Shown here: one piece after another, positions 51,902 to 63,509 of the stretch | Layout of the letters: every line of letters begins with the position of its first letter | Position numbering within the stretch: position 1 is the first letter of the stretch | NCBI RefSeq assembly: GCF_947179165.1 | Contig: NC_077243.1 | Span: 34,162,001 to 34,226,000, forward strand | DNA: 64,000 bases | Direction of reading: 5' to 3' | DNA from: Solanum dulcamara | Taxonomy: Eukaryota; Streptophyta; Magnoliopsida; Solanales; Solanaceae | Notes under the pieces: generated by a model | What the model was told of the DNA's origin: nothing | The model's input: the letters and a program-made list of their open reading frames with translations, nothing else | Databases searched by the model: none | Translations under genes and position numbers: made by a program

Positions 51902-52966
51902 GCTCTATTTAGTATTTTTCCTTAATTCCCTGTTTATCGGATCATAAGATGGCATGCGTTTGCCCGACATGCCTTATTTACTGAATATAAAATCTAGTTT
52001 TCTATCTTTTTCTTTGTTCTGAGAGCAGCATTTTCTGCTGTTGTTTATGTTGGGGATCATTTTAAGTTCTTTTTCAGCTTTGCATGTTCCTTGCAACTAT
52101 TTTTGTTGAAGTGCAATTTTGTATTTTATTTAAACTGCATGACGGAAACGTTTGATTATTTTTGCGCATGTTTGTAAAGAATTTTGCAAATAGCGATAGA
52201 TCTCCCAACTCATTCGTCGAGTAGGTTTTTCTCCAAGGAACTTTCAATTGGAAGTAGTCCCTGCTATTTGCATATGGGTCAAAACAACGTTGATTACTCC
52301 TGTTATCATCAACATTCAACTGCCAATGTAGACTCTTAAAAGTTTCACCCAAAACAAGAGTGGCGTACTTCGAATTGGACCTTTAGGTTTATCTGCCTGG
52401 TACATGAGTTAATGTGGAAGGTAGTATTTGTTTGGTGGAATACTCAAAAAATTACTAATCTTTGCGTATATTAACTCGAAAATCACACTATTTGAAATCC
52501 TAACTTTCTAATGAATAATTTTTTATTTTATTTTTACCTTTTTCTATATATCTAATAAATAAAACTCAATTAAAAGATTCGACCCGGCCCATTCGAAACC
52601 CAAAATTCATGTAAAAAACTTCGGAAAAACTACACAAAATAAATCAAACTGTGAAACTATTTATCAAAAATGGATCTAACCCAATCAATATAGTTTTAAT
52701 GGACCACTTGCCCAAATTATTTATTCACTTAGCCCACTTTCTCCTTTCTTATTTCGCGCATGATGTCAGCATCACGACTATGAATTAATTTTCTGTGATA
52801 CTCCGTCGGTATATTAATACCATATCGATTTCATATTGGACTAAGTTTAATATTCTGTGATATTTCGTCGGTATATTGATATACTATCAGTATAATATAT
52901 GATTGAACTTTCTTATTAAGAAATAAATAAGAAACAATTAAGAGAAAATTATTAAAATCACAATCG
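51902..52966. other. 3' flank and AT-rich spacer, no gene seen
   Basis: Contains the likely 3' UTR of the SDR gene, then AT-rich DNA. Two GTGATA...CGTCGGTATATT-like segments at 52795 and 52857 form a short diverged direct repeat. No second gene was recognised. Confidence 0.5.
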
Positions 52967-52977
52967 TATTTATTAAA

Positions 52978-55900
52978 GGCTGAACATATAGATAGGCCTT
53001 TGAACTTGGCTGGGTTTTCCTCTCAGGCACCTCAATTATACTGCCTTCCTATTGAACCCCTTAACCATACATAATTTTTACCTTTAAAACATTCATTGCT
53101 GGCATTGCATAAAACGTTTTATCACATTTGAAGAGTGCGTGAAAAGGATTTAAAGGGGTTGATGTGGAATCTATTTTGGGATGTAACAGTCTTCTTTTTC
53201 ACGTGATCTTCAAACGTGATAACACGTTTCATGAATTCTACATCAGCCCCTTACATCCCAAAATGAATTCCACACCAGCCCCTTTAAATCATTTTCACGG
53301 ACTTTTCAAACATGATAAAATATTTTATGCAATAGGAAGACAACATAGTTGAGGTGCTCTAACATCTCAGAAATTTCTATGCCAAGATTCGAACCATTCT
53401 TCTTAGGCGTATAGGGTCGAACTCATTGACTTTTAGTTGTATATATGAGTTAGGATCAATTCCTAAGTATTTTAAGAGTATTAGATGTGTTTTAAGGTCA
53501 TAAGGGATCTCTAACACCGAGCCAATTCCAAATAATTTTTATCGGCTAAGTTTCCGAATGAGTTCGTATAAGGTTCAACTTCAAACGATTATATCTCCTA
53601 GAATATAATAAATTAGTGTCCCATAACCTATCAAATTAAAGGTATTTGAGTCTTCTTTCCAACGTCAGCACGATTGCATTTTTCCGAGTTTGGAGTAAAA
53701 GGTTATGCTCCGTCGACCAGAAGGGTGCGTGACAAGTCTGCGTCGCGGGCCTGTCGCGGACTTGCCTTATGTTTTTTCCATATTTTTGTATTTTGTCGAA
53801 CAGAAAGGTGCGCGACACGTCCACATCGCGGACCTGTTGCGGACTTGTCCAGTTTTCCAGATTTTGCAGCGACATTTTGGAAAAATTACCTAATACTTAT
53901 ATATACACCTTGGACGCGTTTTGGATCATATTTTTCAGGTTTTTACCTCTCCAAAGAACCCTAATCTCCATCCTCCTCTTTCTTAAATCATCCCCTCCAA
54001 TTTTTCTATCAAACTCAAAGGATTCAAGGCTCTTCATTGAAGACCAAGAATCAAGTTTTCTTCAAGTTCCTCTCTAAGGTATGTGGGTTTTCATTTATGG
54101 GTTCTTCAACCCATGGAGCCCAAATGTTTTCTCAACTTAGTATATCAATTTTAAATGACGAAATCTTATGGGATTTCACATGATGGTTCCAAATGCATAG
54201 ATTATGGTATATTTTAAGTTTATTTACTCCTATTGATTTATATGTATATTGACTCTTAATTTCAAGTGATGAGTTTTTAGGAATTTTCATACTACGATTC
54301 CAAATGCATAGATTCTTGAATATTTCAAGTTTATTTACTTATATTGACTTATGTTGATTCTTATTTACATAAAATGGATGGATTATCAATGTTCTTATAT
54401 GAAGGTTTGAAAGGTAGTTTTAAAGTGCATATGGTGGGTTTTTTAAAGATGTTTGATTGGATGCATTCATATCACTCCCATGCATACAAGTATCCTTTAA
54501 ATGTATTTGAAAGTCTTTTTGAAATGAACTCACCTAATTTCCTACGATAAAGTAAAGTTGAAATGAAGTTTGACTCTAATGAATGTTATGAAGTAAAACC
54601 TTATGAAGGAGAATCTTTATGAAATGATTGATTAATGAAAGTGCTTCTTAGACAAAGTAAGGTTTCAATGTGAAAGGACAATTCTCACGTTGAATCAAGT
54701 AAAATGTTTTAAGGTTATGATATGACATGTATGACATCCCTATAGGCCGTCAATGCTTTTGAACAATTTTCGAAAAAGGAAGGTCCGATTAGCATGGTAT
54801 TCGGAATACCATCACTGATTGTAGACCAAATTTTCTTATATATCAAGGTTCATTAGTTGAACGATAAATAGGTAATGAAAGCCATGATGATATTATAAAT
54901 CAAAGTTTTTAATGAGCTATTCCACTGATGATGATTTGATGTCTAAGGTTATACAATGCTTATGTTATTATGATACTTAAATGTTATTCTGTTGAGAGCT
55001 TGCCTAGCACCGAGTTGGACTAGAGGCGAATACCCATGTCCCAGAACTACGTGCTACCGTAGGTATAAATGAGATAGAGGCGAATACCCAATCTCTAAAA
55101 AGCGAGTACCCAAAATATCAAGGCTTGATGGAGAGTACCCGAGTCTAAGAACTAGGGGTGAGTACCCGATTTACACAATAGCTTAGTGGATCCACTTAGG
55201 CATGACAGAGTCTATCTTGGCAAGTAGTCTCCCCTTTTTTTCTCTGATATAGGGTTAACATCGGGACTCCATGTTATAGCTCACATAGTTTATGGCGGTT
55301 AATGGTCGCTCTCACAAAGGTACAAGGTCCCTCTTCCAATGTTTAAGATATATCATATGATGTCTACTATGTCTATCACAAAGTAAAGTATGTGCTCTCA
55401 CAAAACTAAAGATTTTTTTCAAAAAGGTTTATGGAATACTTATTTACGATTCATGGTATTTTGCAAGTATATGGTTTCTTATAATGACTCATGGTTACCT
55501 CTATAATGTTCAAGTTTCATTTATGATTCATGATTTTTCTATATTTCATTGACTAAGCTTCATAACTCTAAAGGATATTTCAAATGATTGCAAGGTTTTA
55601 GCATGGTCCATTGCATCACCTTATTGCATAATGTTTTGCATTGCATGCTCACATATTTAGTACATTCAAACGTATTAACGCATACTTTTGCCTACATGAT
55701 TTCACCATGTAGGAACCGACGTCTCTCCTTGACCTACTCTACGTGGCTAGTTCGGATTAGTTTGAAGATTGCTTGTGGTGAGTTCCCATGATTCGGGAAC
55801 AACATCCCCTTTATTCTAAACTTATGTTTTGTTGAACATTAAGACTTTTATTAAGGCATTTCTTGACACTTATTTTGAGAGTGAGCTAGGGACATGTCTT

Positions 55901-56137
55901 AGCCCCCGCCAAGTCTATTAGTAGAGGTATTTTTGGACACAAATGGAAAAAATATTTTTATTTCCACTCATTATTGTTTATCATTAACAATGAAATGCTT
56001 AATAAATGCTAAGAGGCTTGGGTTAGGTACCTCCGGGTGTCTCATTTATCGCGTCACGTCTAGGCCCTAGGCCCGAGTCGTGACAGGTGCCTAAGTGGAA
56101 AAACTAACCAAGTTCAAGGGCATATCTATATGTTCGG
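52978..56137. mobile_element. Foldback element split by a solo LTR
   Basis: 52978-53357 plus 56091-56137 form a ~430-bp element that is nearly one large inverted repeat. The left end (CTGAACATATAGATAGGCC, then TTGAACTTGG) is inverted at 56110-56137. Inside, AAAGGGGTTGATGTGGAAT and ATTTTGGGATGTAA are inverted as TTACATCCCAAAAT and ATTCCACACCAGCCCCTTT at about 53250-53290. TATTTATTAAA flanks it on both sides (52967-52977, 56138-56148). The solo LTR lies in its right arm. No coding capacity. Confidence 0.75.
53358..56085 (+). mobile_element. Solo LTR, related to E1 LTR
   Basis: 2728 bp, starting TCTAACATCTCAG (decayed TG) and ending GAGTCGTGACA. A perfect 5-bp target duplication GGTGC lies at 53353-53357 and 56086-56090. 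There is no internal domain, so it arose by LTR-LTR recombination or is a relic. It shares blocks with E1 (GAGTTCGTATAAGG; GAGTCTTCTTTCCAACG). Its U3 has two CpG-rich units near 53705-53765 and 53800-53850 (TGTCGCGGACTTG; TGTTGCGGACTTG). CAAGGGTTAAC-type leader and U5 repeats such as GAGTACCC near 55030-55170 follow. Confidence 0.9.
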
Positions 56138-56148
56138 TATTTATTAAA

Positions 56149-56969
56149 CTCTAAATTAGTAGAAAATATATTTTTATATTTTTTTCTCTTTTGCAAATTT
56201 TAAAAAAATTGTATCTAAATTATGACTCTTTTTTAACTGTTTTTAAATTAAAATATTGAAGAATTGAAACATATCTCAATGATATCCTGACAATATAAAG
56301 ATATACCATAATGGTAATATGGATGATTGAATAATCTCATCAAAGTACTGAAGCAAACATCAGTGAAAACATTGCTAAGTTACACTTTGATACCATCAGA
56401 GTATATTATACTTTGATGGTATCAAGGAGGACGAAGCAATTATTTAATGACGACACTACTCAGTTACTCTTTGGTACCATCATAGTATATTCATATACTT
56501 TAATATATCGTGAAGGTATCAAAGAGGGGGAAAAGGTGGGTGCTGATGTCGGCATGACATCGACACACGAATAAAAATAGACATGTTCCATTTTAAATAA
56601 AAGAAGGATATGAAAGTAATTGAGCATTTGACGGTAAATAGTTTACTTTTTTGGGTATAAGTGTTCTGTTTCCAAAAATTAAATTTCCCCTGTGTTGTTG
56701 ACTCCACACAGAGGTGGAGCCGCAATAATAATTAGTGGGTCAATAGAATTCAATAACTTTGATTCAAATTTTATATTTGTGTTAAAAAAGTTTATTTAAT
56801 ATGTACAGATAATTTATATTCAGTAAGAACAAAAACTTATAATCTAGAACTCATTAACTAAAGATCATGGATCCACCATTGTGTGCACAAAGTATAATTC
56901 ATACACTTGATTGATACATGATTCTAACAAGTCACTACTAGAAACAAATGTTTTTTCCATCGCTAATCA
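56149..56969. other. AT-rich spacer with hairpin, no gene seen
   Basis: Non-coding sequence between two DNA elements. The only structure seen is the hairpin at 56387-56425 and related ACTTTGGTACCATC-type sequence just after it. Confidence 0.5.
56387..56425. repeat. 39-base near-perfect palindrome
   Basis: The 19-base arm starting TTGATACCATCAGAGTATA pairs with 56407-56425 across a single central base with one mismatch. A weaker relative, CTTTGGTACCATCATAGTATA paired with a TATACTTTAATATATC...GGTATCAAAG segment, follows at about 56470-56525. This may be the remains of a small inverted-repeat element. Confidence 0.7.
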
Positions 56970-56978
56970 GTAGAAAAT

Positions 56979-57957
56979 CGGAAAAGGACCAAAAATACTT
57001 TTCATCTATTTCAAATAGAGCATATATACCCTGAAACTATATTATGGCTCAAAAATACCCTTTCCTCCATACTATTGGTTCAAAAATATCATTCACTTCA
57101 TACTATTGCTCACTTCTACCCCTCTGTATGACGGAATGAAATGTGACATCCCATTTATATTAATTTACGCCACGTAAGATCTCCACATAAGCACCCCACT
57201 CCACCTCACCCACCTCATCAATTAAAGGATCCAAATCCACCCATTAAAAGACTCAAACTCATCCTTGGCTCTCGTAGTTATTGTTTCCTTGACTTCCGTA
57301 GTTATGGATGCCACAATTAATTTCCAGCAGCTTTAAAGCAAATTATTAATTGGTTATTTAATTTGCTAAACTATAGTTTTCATCCAGTGGACATAACTAA
57401 CAAAGGAAGATAAGTTTAACTTTCCAAAATGGCAATTAAGCAAATGTGCTACTTGATCAAGCAAGTGCTTTTTTAGAAAGAATATGGGTATGGTCGATCT
57501 TGGAGTGAGCTGCAGGGCAACATAATCGTACGTTCAACGTGATCAATAGAAGCTTGAGAAGTAGATAAAGTGTTCTTCCTAAAGTCAGGCCAATAAGAAG
57601 AGGTGTCTGACTGCCCCAAATTATTACGGGAGCTGCTTAAAAACTGTTGCAAATTAATTGTGGCAGTCATAACTACGGGAGTCAAGCATGGGTTTGGATC
57701 TTTTAATAGTTAGATTTGGGTCTTTTAATTGATGGGGTGTGGTGGGGTGCTTATGTGGAGATCCTATGTGGCTTTTATGCATGAGATGCCACATTTCATT
57801 CCGTCAAACAGAAGGGTAGAAGTGAGTAAATAATATGGCGTGAAGGGTATTTTTGAGCCAATAGTATGAAGGGAGGGGTATTTTTGAGCCAGGATATAAT
57901 TTAAGGGTATATGTGCTCTATTTCGAATAGTTGAAGAATAGTTTTGGCCCTTTTCCG
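56979..57957. mobile_element. Mutator-like (Pack-MULE-type) element
   Basis: The element starts CGGAAAAGG and ends CCTTTTCCG. It is flanked by perfect 9-bp duplications GTAGAAAAT (56970-56978, 57958-57966), the hallmark length of Mutator-like elements. The long terminal arms (about 56979-57360 and 57600-57957) are inverted copies of each other. Between them about 240 bases are not part of the arms and include an open minus-strand frame. No transposase is present. Confidence 0.8.
57473..57685 (-). pseudogene. Open frame inside the Mutator-like element
   Basis: A 70-codon minus-strand frame begins in arm sequence and continues into the unique centre with varied, non-repetitive composition (GQSDTSSYWPDFRKNTL; QASIDHVERTIMLPCSSLQ). 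Such composition is unusual in this AT-rich setting and could be a captured host exon, as in Pack-MULEs. I do not recognise the parent gene. It may equally be chance. Confidence 0.3.
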
Positions 57958-58200
57958 GTAGAAAATTTATGTTATAAAACACAATCTCAATTATTTTCCA
58001 TTGAACTAGCTATTAAGAAAGTGCATGATTAAAAACAAATCTCACTAAAATAATGGAAAAGTTTCAAAAATTTTCGTATGAAAATATTTTTTTTTCTCAT
58101 TAATTCAATCAAAACATACGTAAAAATAGCAACCAAATATTTTTTGATGAAAATTTCAACACAAAAATATTAACTTTTTAACAGTGAGAAAATATTGTGA

Positions 58201-58227
58201 AGAGAGAGAGAGAGAGAGAGAGAGAGG
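58201..58227. repeat. (GA)n microsatellite
   Basis: Thirteen AG units just upstream of the hAT-type region. Confidence 0.95.
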
Positions 58228-58249
58228 GGTGCTAATCAAAGTTTTGTAA

Positions 58250-60032
58250 AGGTGTCTAATGGGCCGGGTGGCTCGATTTCAGCCCATTAAGGGCCCGACA
58301 TGGTAGCGATCGGATCAGGTAACGGCCCATCCCTAAAAAATTTTGGCCGGTCCATTTCTTTTTTGGCCTGGCCCGATAATGGACCGGTAGCCGGCCCACC
58401 GCCCCAGTTGAATTAAAAAAAAAATAATTTTCTGAGATGTTTGGCCATTTTCTGAAAATTGGCCAAAAATGCCTTTTTTAAAAAAAATAATTATTACTCA
58501 AAAAAATTCTATAAATACCTACAACATTTAATCATTTTTTTCTACCAACAATCATCTAATTCTCTCTCAATTTTTCAATTCTCTCTTAAAGTGATATCAA
58601 TCTTTTATTATTATTTGCAATTAACAACATCAACTAGAAGTTTTCATCTTTCAAATGCTCAACATTTTATCAATTTTACGATTCTTTGTTTGATTCCGGC
58701 AATTTGGTATAATCGTTTCTTCTCTTGCTTTTATTTAGTAAATTAATTATAATATATTTAAATATTTAATTTTTGTATTTATAATATTTATTAGTTTAAT
58801 TTGCATAATTGATAGATTAAAAAATATAAGTAAAAGTGTTAAAAATTTGTATCCCGACGGAGGTAATGGTAGTAAGAAATAAGTGCTTCCGGTAGAGATA
58901 GTATAAGTAGAAATTATTCCCGTATACATGAAGCACCACCTAGTGAATTTGGAGAAATAGGTGTAGGTGCACATGATATGAATGAAAATGAATATCAAGA
59001 AACTTACGTTATAGAAAAACCAAATGAATTTGAAGTAGAAATAGAACAAGATAATAATGGTGATGTGGATGTTACACCAACTAGTCCTGATGTAGATATA
59101 AGTAATGCTCAATCTAGAACTGTTAATCTTCCTCCAAAACCAGTAAAAGAAAGAAACAACACTAGTTTAGTATAACATTATTTTGAACGCATAGCCGGAA
59201 TAATTAAAGTTCAATGTAAAGAATGTCAAAAAAAAATTCAAGCATAAGATCGGGGGTAATAGAGGTGGAACGAATTGATTGACTAGACATCTAGACAATG
59301 AGCATCCTGGCTGGAAAGAACGAATAGAGGTGCTACTGGTCCAGTTCAAGATAGAATAAACCCATAGACCGGAAAATTAACAGAAACGTATAATAAAATG
59401 AGGGACCGTGAAGAGATAACGAAAATGATAGCTGTGGGTTGTCTATCTTTTTATTTGCTTCTTCTGATACTTTTATTCATTATATACAATCAATTTATAA
59501 TCCATGTTTAACGGTATTCCTAAAAGTACTTGTAGATCAAATATTTTTAGACTTCATCGACAATATGCATATTATTTACGTTGGTTATTACCAAATCTTC
59601 CATGTAGAGTTTCACTAACTTCTGATCTTGACTGTGCTATAAATAATAAATGATTATTTAAGTGTTACTTGTCACTGAATAGATAGTGATTTTATTATGT
59701 AAAAACTTATTTTAGCATTTCAATATGATGAAAACCGAAAATATATTGCACAATTTATTTCTGATTCTATATCAATGGTTGTAAAATATTATGGTCTTTA
59801 ACACAAAGCTTTATGTATAAAAGGGCAGCCCGGTGCACTTAAGCTTCCACTATGCGCAGGGTCCGGAGAAGGGCCCGACCACAAGGGTCTGTTGTACGCA
59901 GCCTTACCTTGCATTTTTGCTAGAGGCTGTTTCCAATATATCTTTTGATAATGCATTTAACAACACCGTTGCTATTAATTCTTTGAAAATTGAGTTTTCC
60001 CCCTCTTTAGAAGATATTACATATACATTGTA
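58250..60032 (+). pseudogene. hAT transposase relic (BED-finger type)
   Basis: A GC-rich stretch of GGGCCGGG and GGCCCGA motifs (58255-58405), typical of subterminal parts of some plant hAT elements, precedes the coding relic. An acidic open segment at 58978-59175 leads into a BED-type zinc finger (HYFERIAGIIKVQCKECQ, then LTRHLDNEHPG) with stops between. Then come KMRDREEITKMIAVG near 59400 and RVSLTSDL near 59610. After an intervening SINE, SFDNAFNNTVAINSLKIEF follows near 59935-60000. Order and motifs match Ac/Tam3-superfamily transposases. The C-terminal dimerisation domain is lost at the AT repeat. Confidence 0.7.
59817..59934 (-). mobile_element. Au-like SINE, 5'-truncated, inside hAT relic
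   Basis: The plus-strand text AAAGGGCAGCCCGGTGCACT to GGCTGTTTCC is the inverse of the 3' part of the SINE at 60891. The tRNA-like 5' part is missing. It interrupts the hAT coding relic: transposase-like sequence resumes immediately after it. Confidence 0.8.
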
Positions 60033-60676
60033 AGTATATATAATATATAATGTAAGTATATTATTATAATAAATAGTATGTTGTGAGTATATTAGATATA
60101 CATTGTTAGTATATATAATATTTAATGTAAGTAATAGATAGTATATTGTGAGTATATATTAGATATACATTGTAATTATATATAATATATAATGTAAGTA
60201 ATAGATAGTATATTGTGAGTATATATTAGATATATATTGTAATTATATATAATATATAATGTAAGTAATAGATAGTATATTGTGAGTATATATTAGATAT
60301 ACATTATAAGTATATATAATATATAATGTAAGTAATAGATAGTATATTGTGAGTATATTAGATATACATTATAAGTATATATAATATATAATGTAATTAA
60401 TAGATAATATATTGTGAGTATATTAGATATAGATTGTAAGTATATATATAAAATATAATTAAGTATATCACTATAATAGATAGTATATTGTGAGTATATT
60501 TGGTATACTTTGTAACGATATATATAATATATAATTAATTATATCAGTATAATAGTGATAGTATATTTGATATACATAGTACGTATATAGAGTATAATGT
60601 AAGTATATAATTATAATAGATAGTAGATTGTGAGTATATCACTATAATAGATAACATATTGTGAGTATATTAGATG

Positions 60677-60863
60677 AAGGGGAGCCTTGGAGTAACTGGT
60701 AAAGTTGCTGCCATGTGACCAGGAGGTCACGGGTTCAAGCCTTGGAAACACCCTCTGGCAGAAATGCAAGGCAAGACTGCGTACAATAGGACCTTGTGGT
60801 CAGGCCCTTCCCCGGACCCCGCGCATAGCGGGAGCTTTAGTGCACCGGGCTGCCCTTTTTTTT
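60677..60863 (+). mobile_element. Au-like SINE with 19-bp target duplication
   Basis: Starts AAGGGGAGCCTTGGAG. The A-box-like part is GTAACTGGTAAAGTTG, the B box GGGTTCAAGCC, and the end is CCGGGCTGCCC plus T-run. The duplication ATTGTGAGTATATTAGATG lies at 60658-60676 and 60864-60882 without mismatch. Family name is from memory of the Au SINE consensus; it carries no protein and depends on LINE enzymes. Confidence 0.9.
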
Positions 60864-60890
60864 ATTGTGAGTATATTAGATGCACATTAT

Positions 60891-61072
60891 GAAGGGGAGC
60901 CTTGGAGTAACTGGTAAAGTTGCTGCCATGTGACCAGGAGGTCACGGGTTCAAGCCTTGGAAACAGCCTCTGGCAGAAATGCAAGGTAAGGCTGCGTACA
61001 ATAGACCCTTGTGGTCGGGCCCTTCCCTGGACCCTGCGCATAGCGGGAGCTTAAGTGCACCGGGCTGCCTTT
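60891..61072 (+). mobile_element. Au-like SINE with 17-bp target duplication
   Basis: Nearly identical to the preceding copy. The duplication TATTAGATGCACATTAT is perfect at 60874-60890 and 61073-61089. The left duplication overlaps the right duplication of the first SINE by 9 bases, so this copy entered immediately beside it. Confidence 0.9.
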
Positions 61073-62267
61073 TATTAGATGCACATTATAAGTATATATA
61101 ATATAATATAAGTATATTATTATAATAGATGGTATAATGTCAGTATATTATTATAATAGATAGCATATTGTGAGTATATTAGATATACATTGTAAGTATA
61201 TATATTATAATATAAGTATATGTATACTAATAGATAATATATTGTGAGTATATTAAATATAAATTGTAAGTATATATATAAAGTATATTTAATTAAGTAT
61301 ATCATTATAATAGATAGTATATTGTGAGTATATTTGATATACTTTGTAAGTATATATATTATAATTAATTATATCACTACAATATATAGTATAATGCTAG
61401 TATATTTGATATATATAGTATATATATATATAGTATAATGTAAGTATATAATTATAATAAATAGTAGATTGTGAGTATATCACTATAATAAATAGCAGAT
61501 TGTGAGTATATCACTATAATAAATAGCATATTATGAGTATATTAGAGATACATTCTAAGTATATATATAATATAATATTAGTATATTATTATAATAGATG
61601 GTATAATGTCAGTATATTATTATTATAGATAGCATATTGTGAGTATATTAGATATACATTATAAGTATATATAATATGATATAAGTATATCACTATAATA
61701 GATAGTATATTAGATATACATTGTAATTATATATATTATAATATAAGTATATGTATACTAATAGATAATATATTGTGAGTATATTAAATATAGATTGTAA
61801 GTATATATATAATATATTTAATTAATTATATCACTATAATAGATAGTATATTGTGCGTATATTTGGTATACTTTGTAAGTATATATATAATATATAATTA
61901 ATTATATCACTATAATATATGGTATAATGCTAGTATATTTGATATACATAGTATGTATATGTAATATAATGTAAGTATATAATTATAATAGATAGTGATT
62001 GTGAGTATATCATTATAATAGATAGCATACTGTGATTATATTAGATATACATTATAAGTATATATAATATAATATAAGTATATTATTATAATAGATGGTA
62101 TAATGTCAGTATATTATTATAATAGATAACATATTATGAGTATATTAGATATACATTATAAGTATATATATAATATAATATAAGTGTATTATCATAATAG
62201 ATGGTATATTGTGAGTATATCACTATAATAGATAGCATATTGTGAGTTTATTAGATATACATTATAA

Positions 62268-62326
<59 letters not shown>

Positions 62327-62529
62327 TTATAATATAAGTATATATATACTAATAGATAGTATTTTGTGAGTATATTAGATATAGATAGTAAGTATATATA
62401 TAATATATAATTAAGTATATCATTATAATAGATAATATATTGTGAGTATATAAACTATTATAATTACTTCTAAATTAAATAGATAACGATACACTATATT
62501 CATGATTGCCTCAAATTTTCAAATACATA

Positions 62530-62745
62530 AACGCCGCAAAAAAATTCAAGACCAATTGGCCCAATTCGACCCGATCCATTAGGCCTGGACACTATACCCT
62601 TAATGGGTCATGGGCTGAGTCATTTAAGATTTTTTTCATTGTTGGCTCGACCCAGCCCAATAAGAGATATAGTCCGGCTCGACCCGATATCGGGTGGGCC
62701 AAAAAATTAGTGGGTTGGTCTGATCTGGCCCGACCCACTTAACAT
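62530..62745. other. GGCCCGACCC-type subterminal sequence
   Basis: Motifs CCCAATTCGACCCG, GGCTCGACCC, GGGTGGGCC and GGCCCGACCC recur. They resemble the region at 58255-58405 ahead of the hAT relic. It could be the other end of the same hAT element after internal expansion of the AT repeat, but no terminal inverted repeat was found. Confidence 0.3.
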
Positions 62746-62933
62746 ATTTAAAGTTTAGGCGTTGTCCATTCGTATAGCTCCTAACATTAGAAGAAAATGA
62801 GAGAATACACACTCGCAACTGATGATTTATTAGTTATCAGCTTATTCTTGAAAATGCAAACTCATAATTACATTTTCTTTTATAAAAAAATAATCAAAAA
62901 TACATTTCTCAAAAGACGTTTTCTTTCAATATT

Positions 62934-63492
62934 CTAATATCATTGTTGAGCTTCGCACATTGGATGGCTTGGTGGAGGAAAGAACACATTGTGCCCCTAA
63001 TGATTATTACTTCATTCCAGTGTATGATAAGGTACCGCCTGAACCTAATGCATAAACCAGTAGTAGAATATGTGTATAGGGAGCAAAATGCGGTAGCAGA
63101 TTAATTTGCTAGTTTTGGCTTAACTCTAGAGAACAATGGGATATGAATCTTTCAACGACCATCTTTTTTTGTGACAGAATCACTACACACTGATCAGGGA
63201 GAAGTCCCAACTACTTTAACCATGGACAAGGCTGTTTTAGATAACAAGCTTCTTGCATCAAGTTTTTGTAAGCGACATTTTTGTAATCCTCCACCCTACA
63301 GCTTTAATACACTAGATAGTTTTTGTAATCGCCACTTTTGTAATCCTTGTAGCACGAGCCACGATCCATGTAGCTCGAACTCTTGAATACACCAAGTGGT
63401 GGATAATATCTTGTATCCCTGTAATGGCACCACCAGCTCCCTTGTACTATCTTAAAGTTTTAATATAAGTTTGATCCTTTAGACAAAAAAAA
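62934..63492 (+). mobile_element. 5'-truncated LINE (L1-type) 3' end
   Basis: Contains an RNase H-like C-terminal relic (VEYVYREQNAVAD, then FASFGLTLENNG, with one stop) at about 63068-63145, as in plant L1 LINEs. It ends in TTTAATATAAGTTTGATCC and an A-run at 63484-63492. TTTCAATATT occurs at 62924-62933 and, 5 bases beyond the A-run, at 63498-63507, a possible imperfect target duplication. Within it, two units of TTTTTGTAA(G/T)CG(A/C)CA(T/C)TTTTGTAATCC form a short repeat near 63260-63345. Confidence 0.55.
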
Positions 63493-63509
63493 TGGCATTT
63501 CAATATTAA

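Larger units (their letters stand above)
60028..62460. repeat. AT-rich minisatellite, ~60-bp units
   Basis: About 2.1 kb of repeats (SINEs excluded) built from TATTGTGAGTATATTAGATA, CATTGTAAGTATATATAAT, ATAATGTAAGTA and ATTATAATAGATAG modules, in units of roughly 55-70 bases. Higher-order blocks reappear around 60480, 61320 and 61850. A pure TA run lies at 62269-62322. It starts inside the hAT relic and holds two SINEs. Confidence 0.9.

Noticed and set aside
52074..52352. 92-codon minus-strand frame downstream of the SDR gene
   Set aside because: It lies in probable 3' UTR/flank, has no recognisable domain and no clear promoter; chance is more likely.
53674..54077. Three overlapping plus-strand frames of 60-100 codons
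   Set aside because: They result from the CpG-rich repeat units in the U3 of the solo LTR, with no conserved motif.
58747..59112. 121-codon minus-strand hydrophobic frame
   Set aside because: It is antisense to the acidic N-terminal part of the hAT transposase relic.
60677..60760. tRNA gene
   Set aside because: A- and B-box-like motifs are present, but the body matches a dispersed SINE with tail and target duplications and does not give a proper cloverleaf by eye.
60705..60917. 70-codon frame starting in the first SINE
   Set aside because: It reads through SINE, tail and next SINE; SINEs are non-coding.
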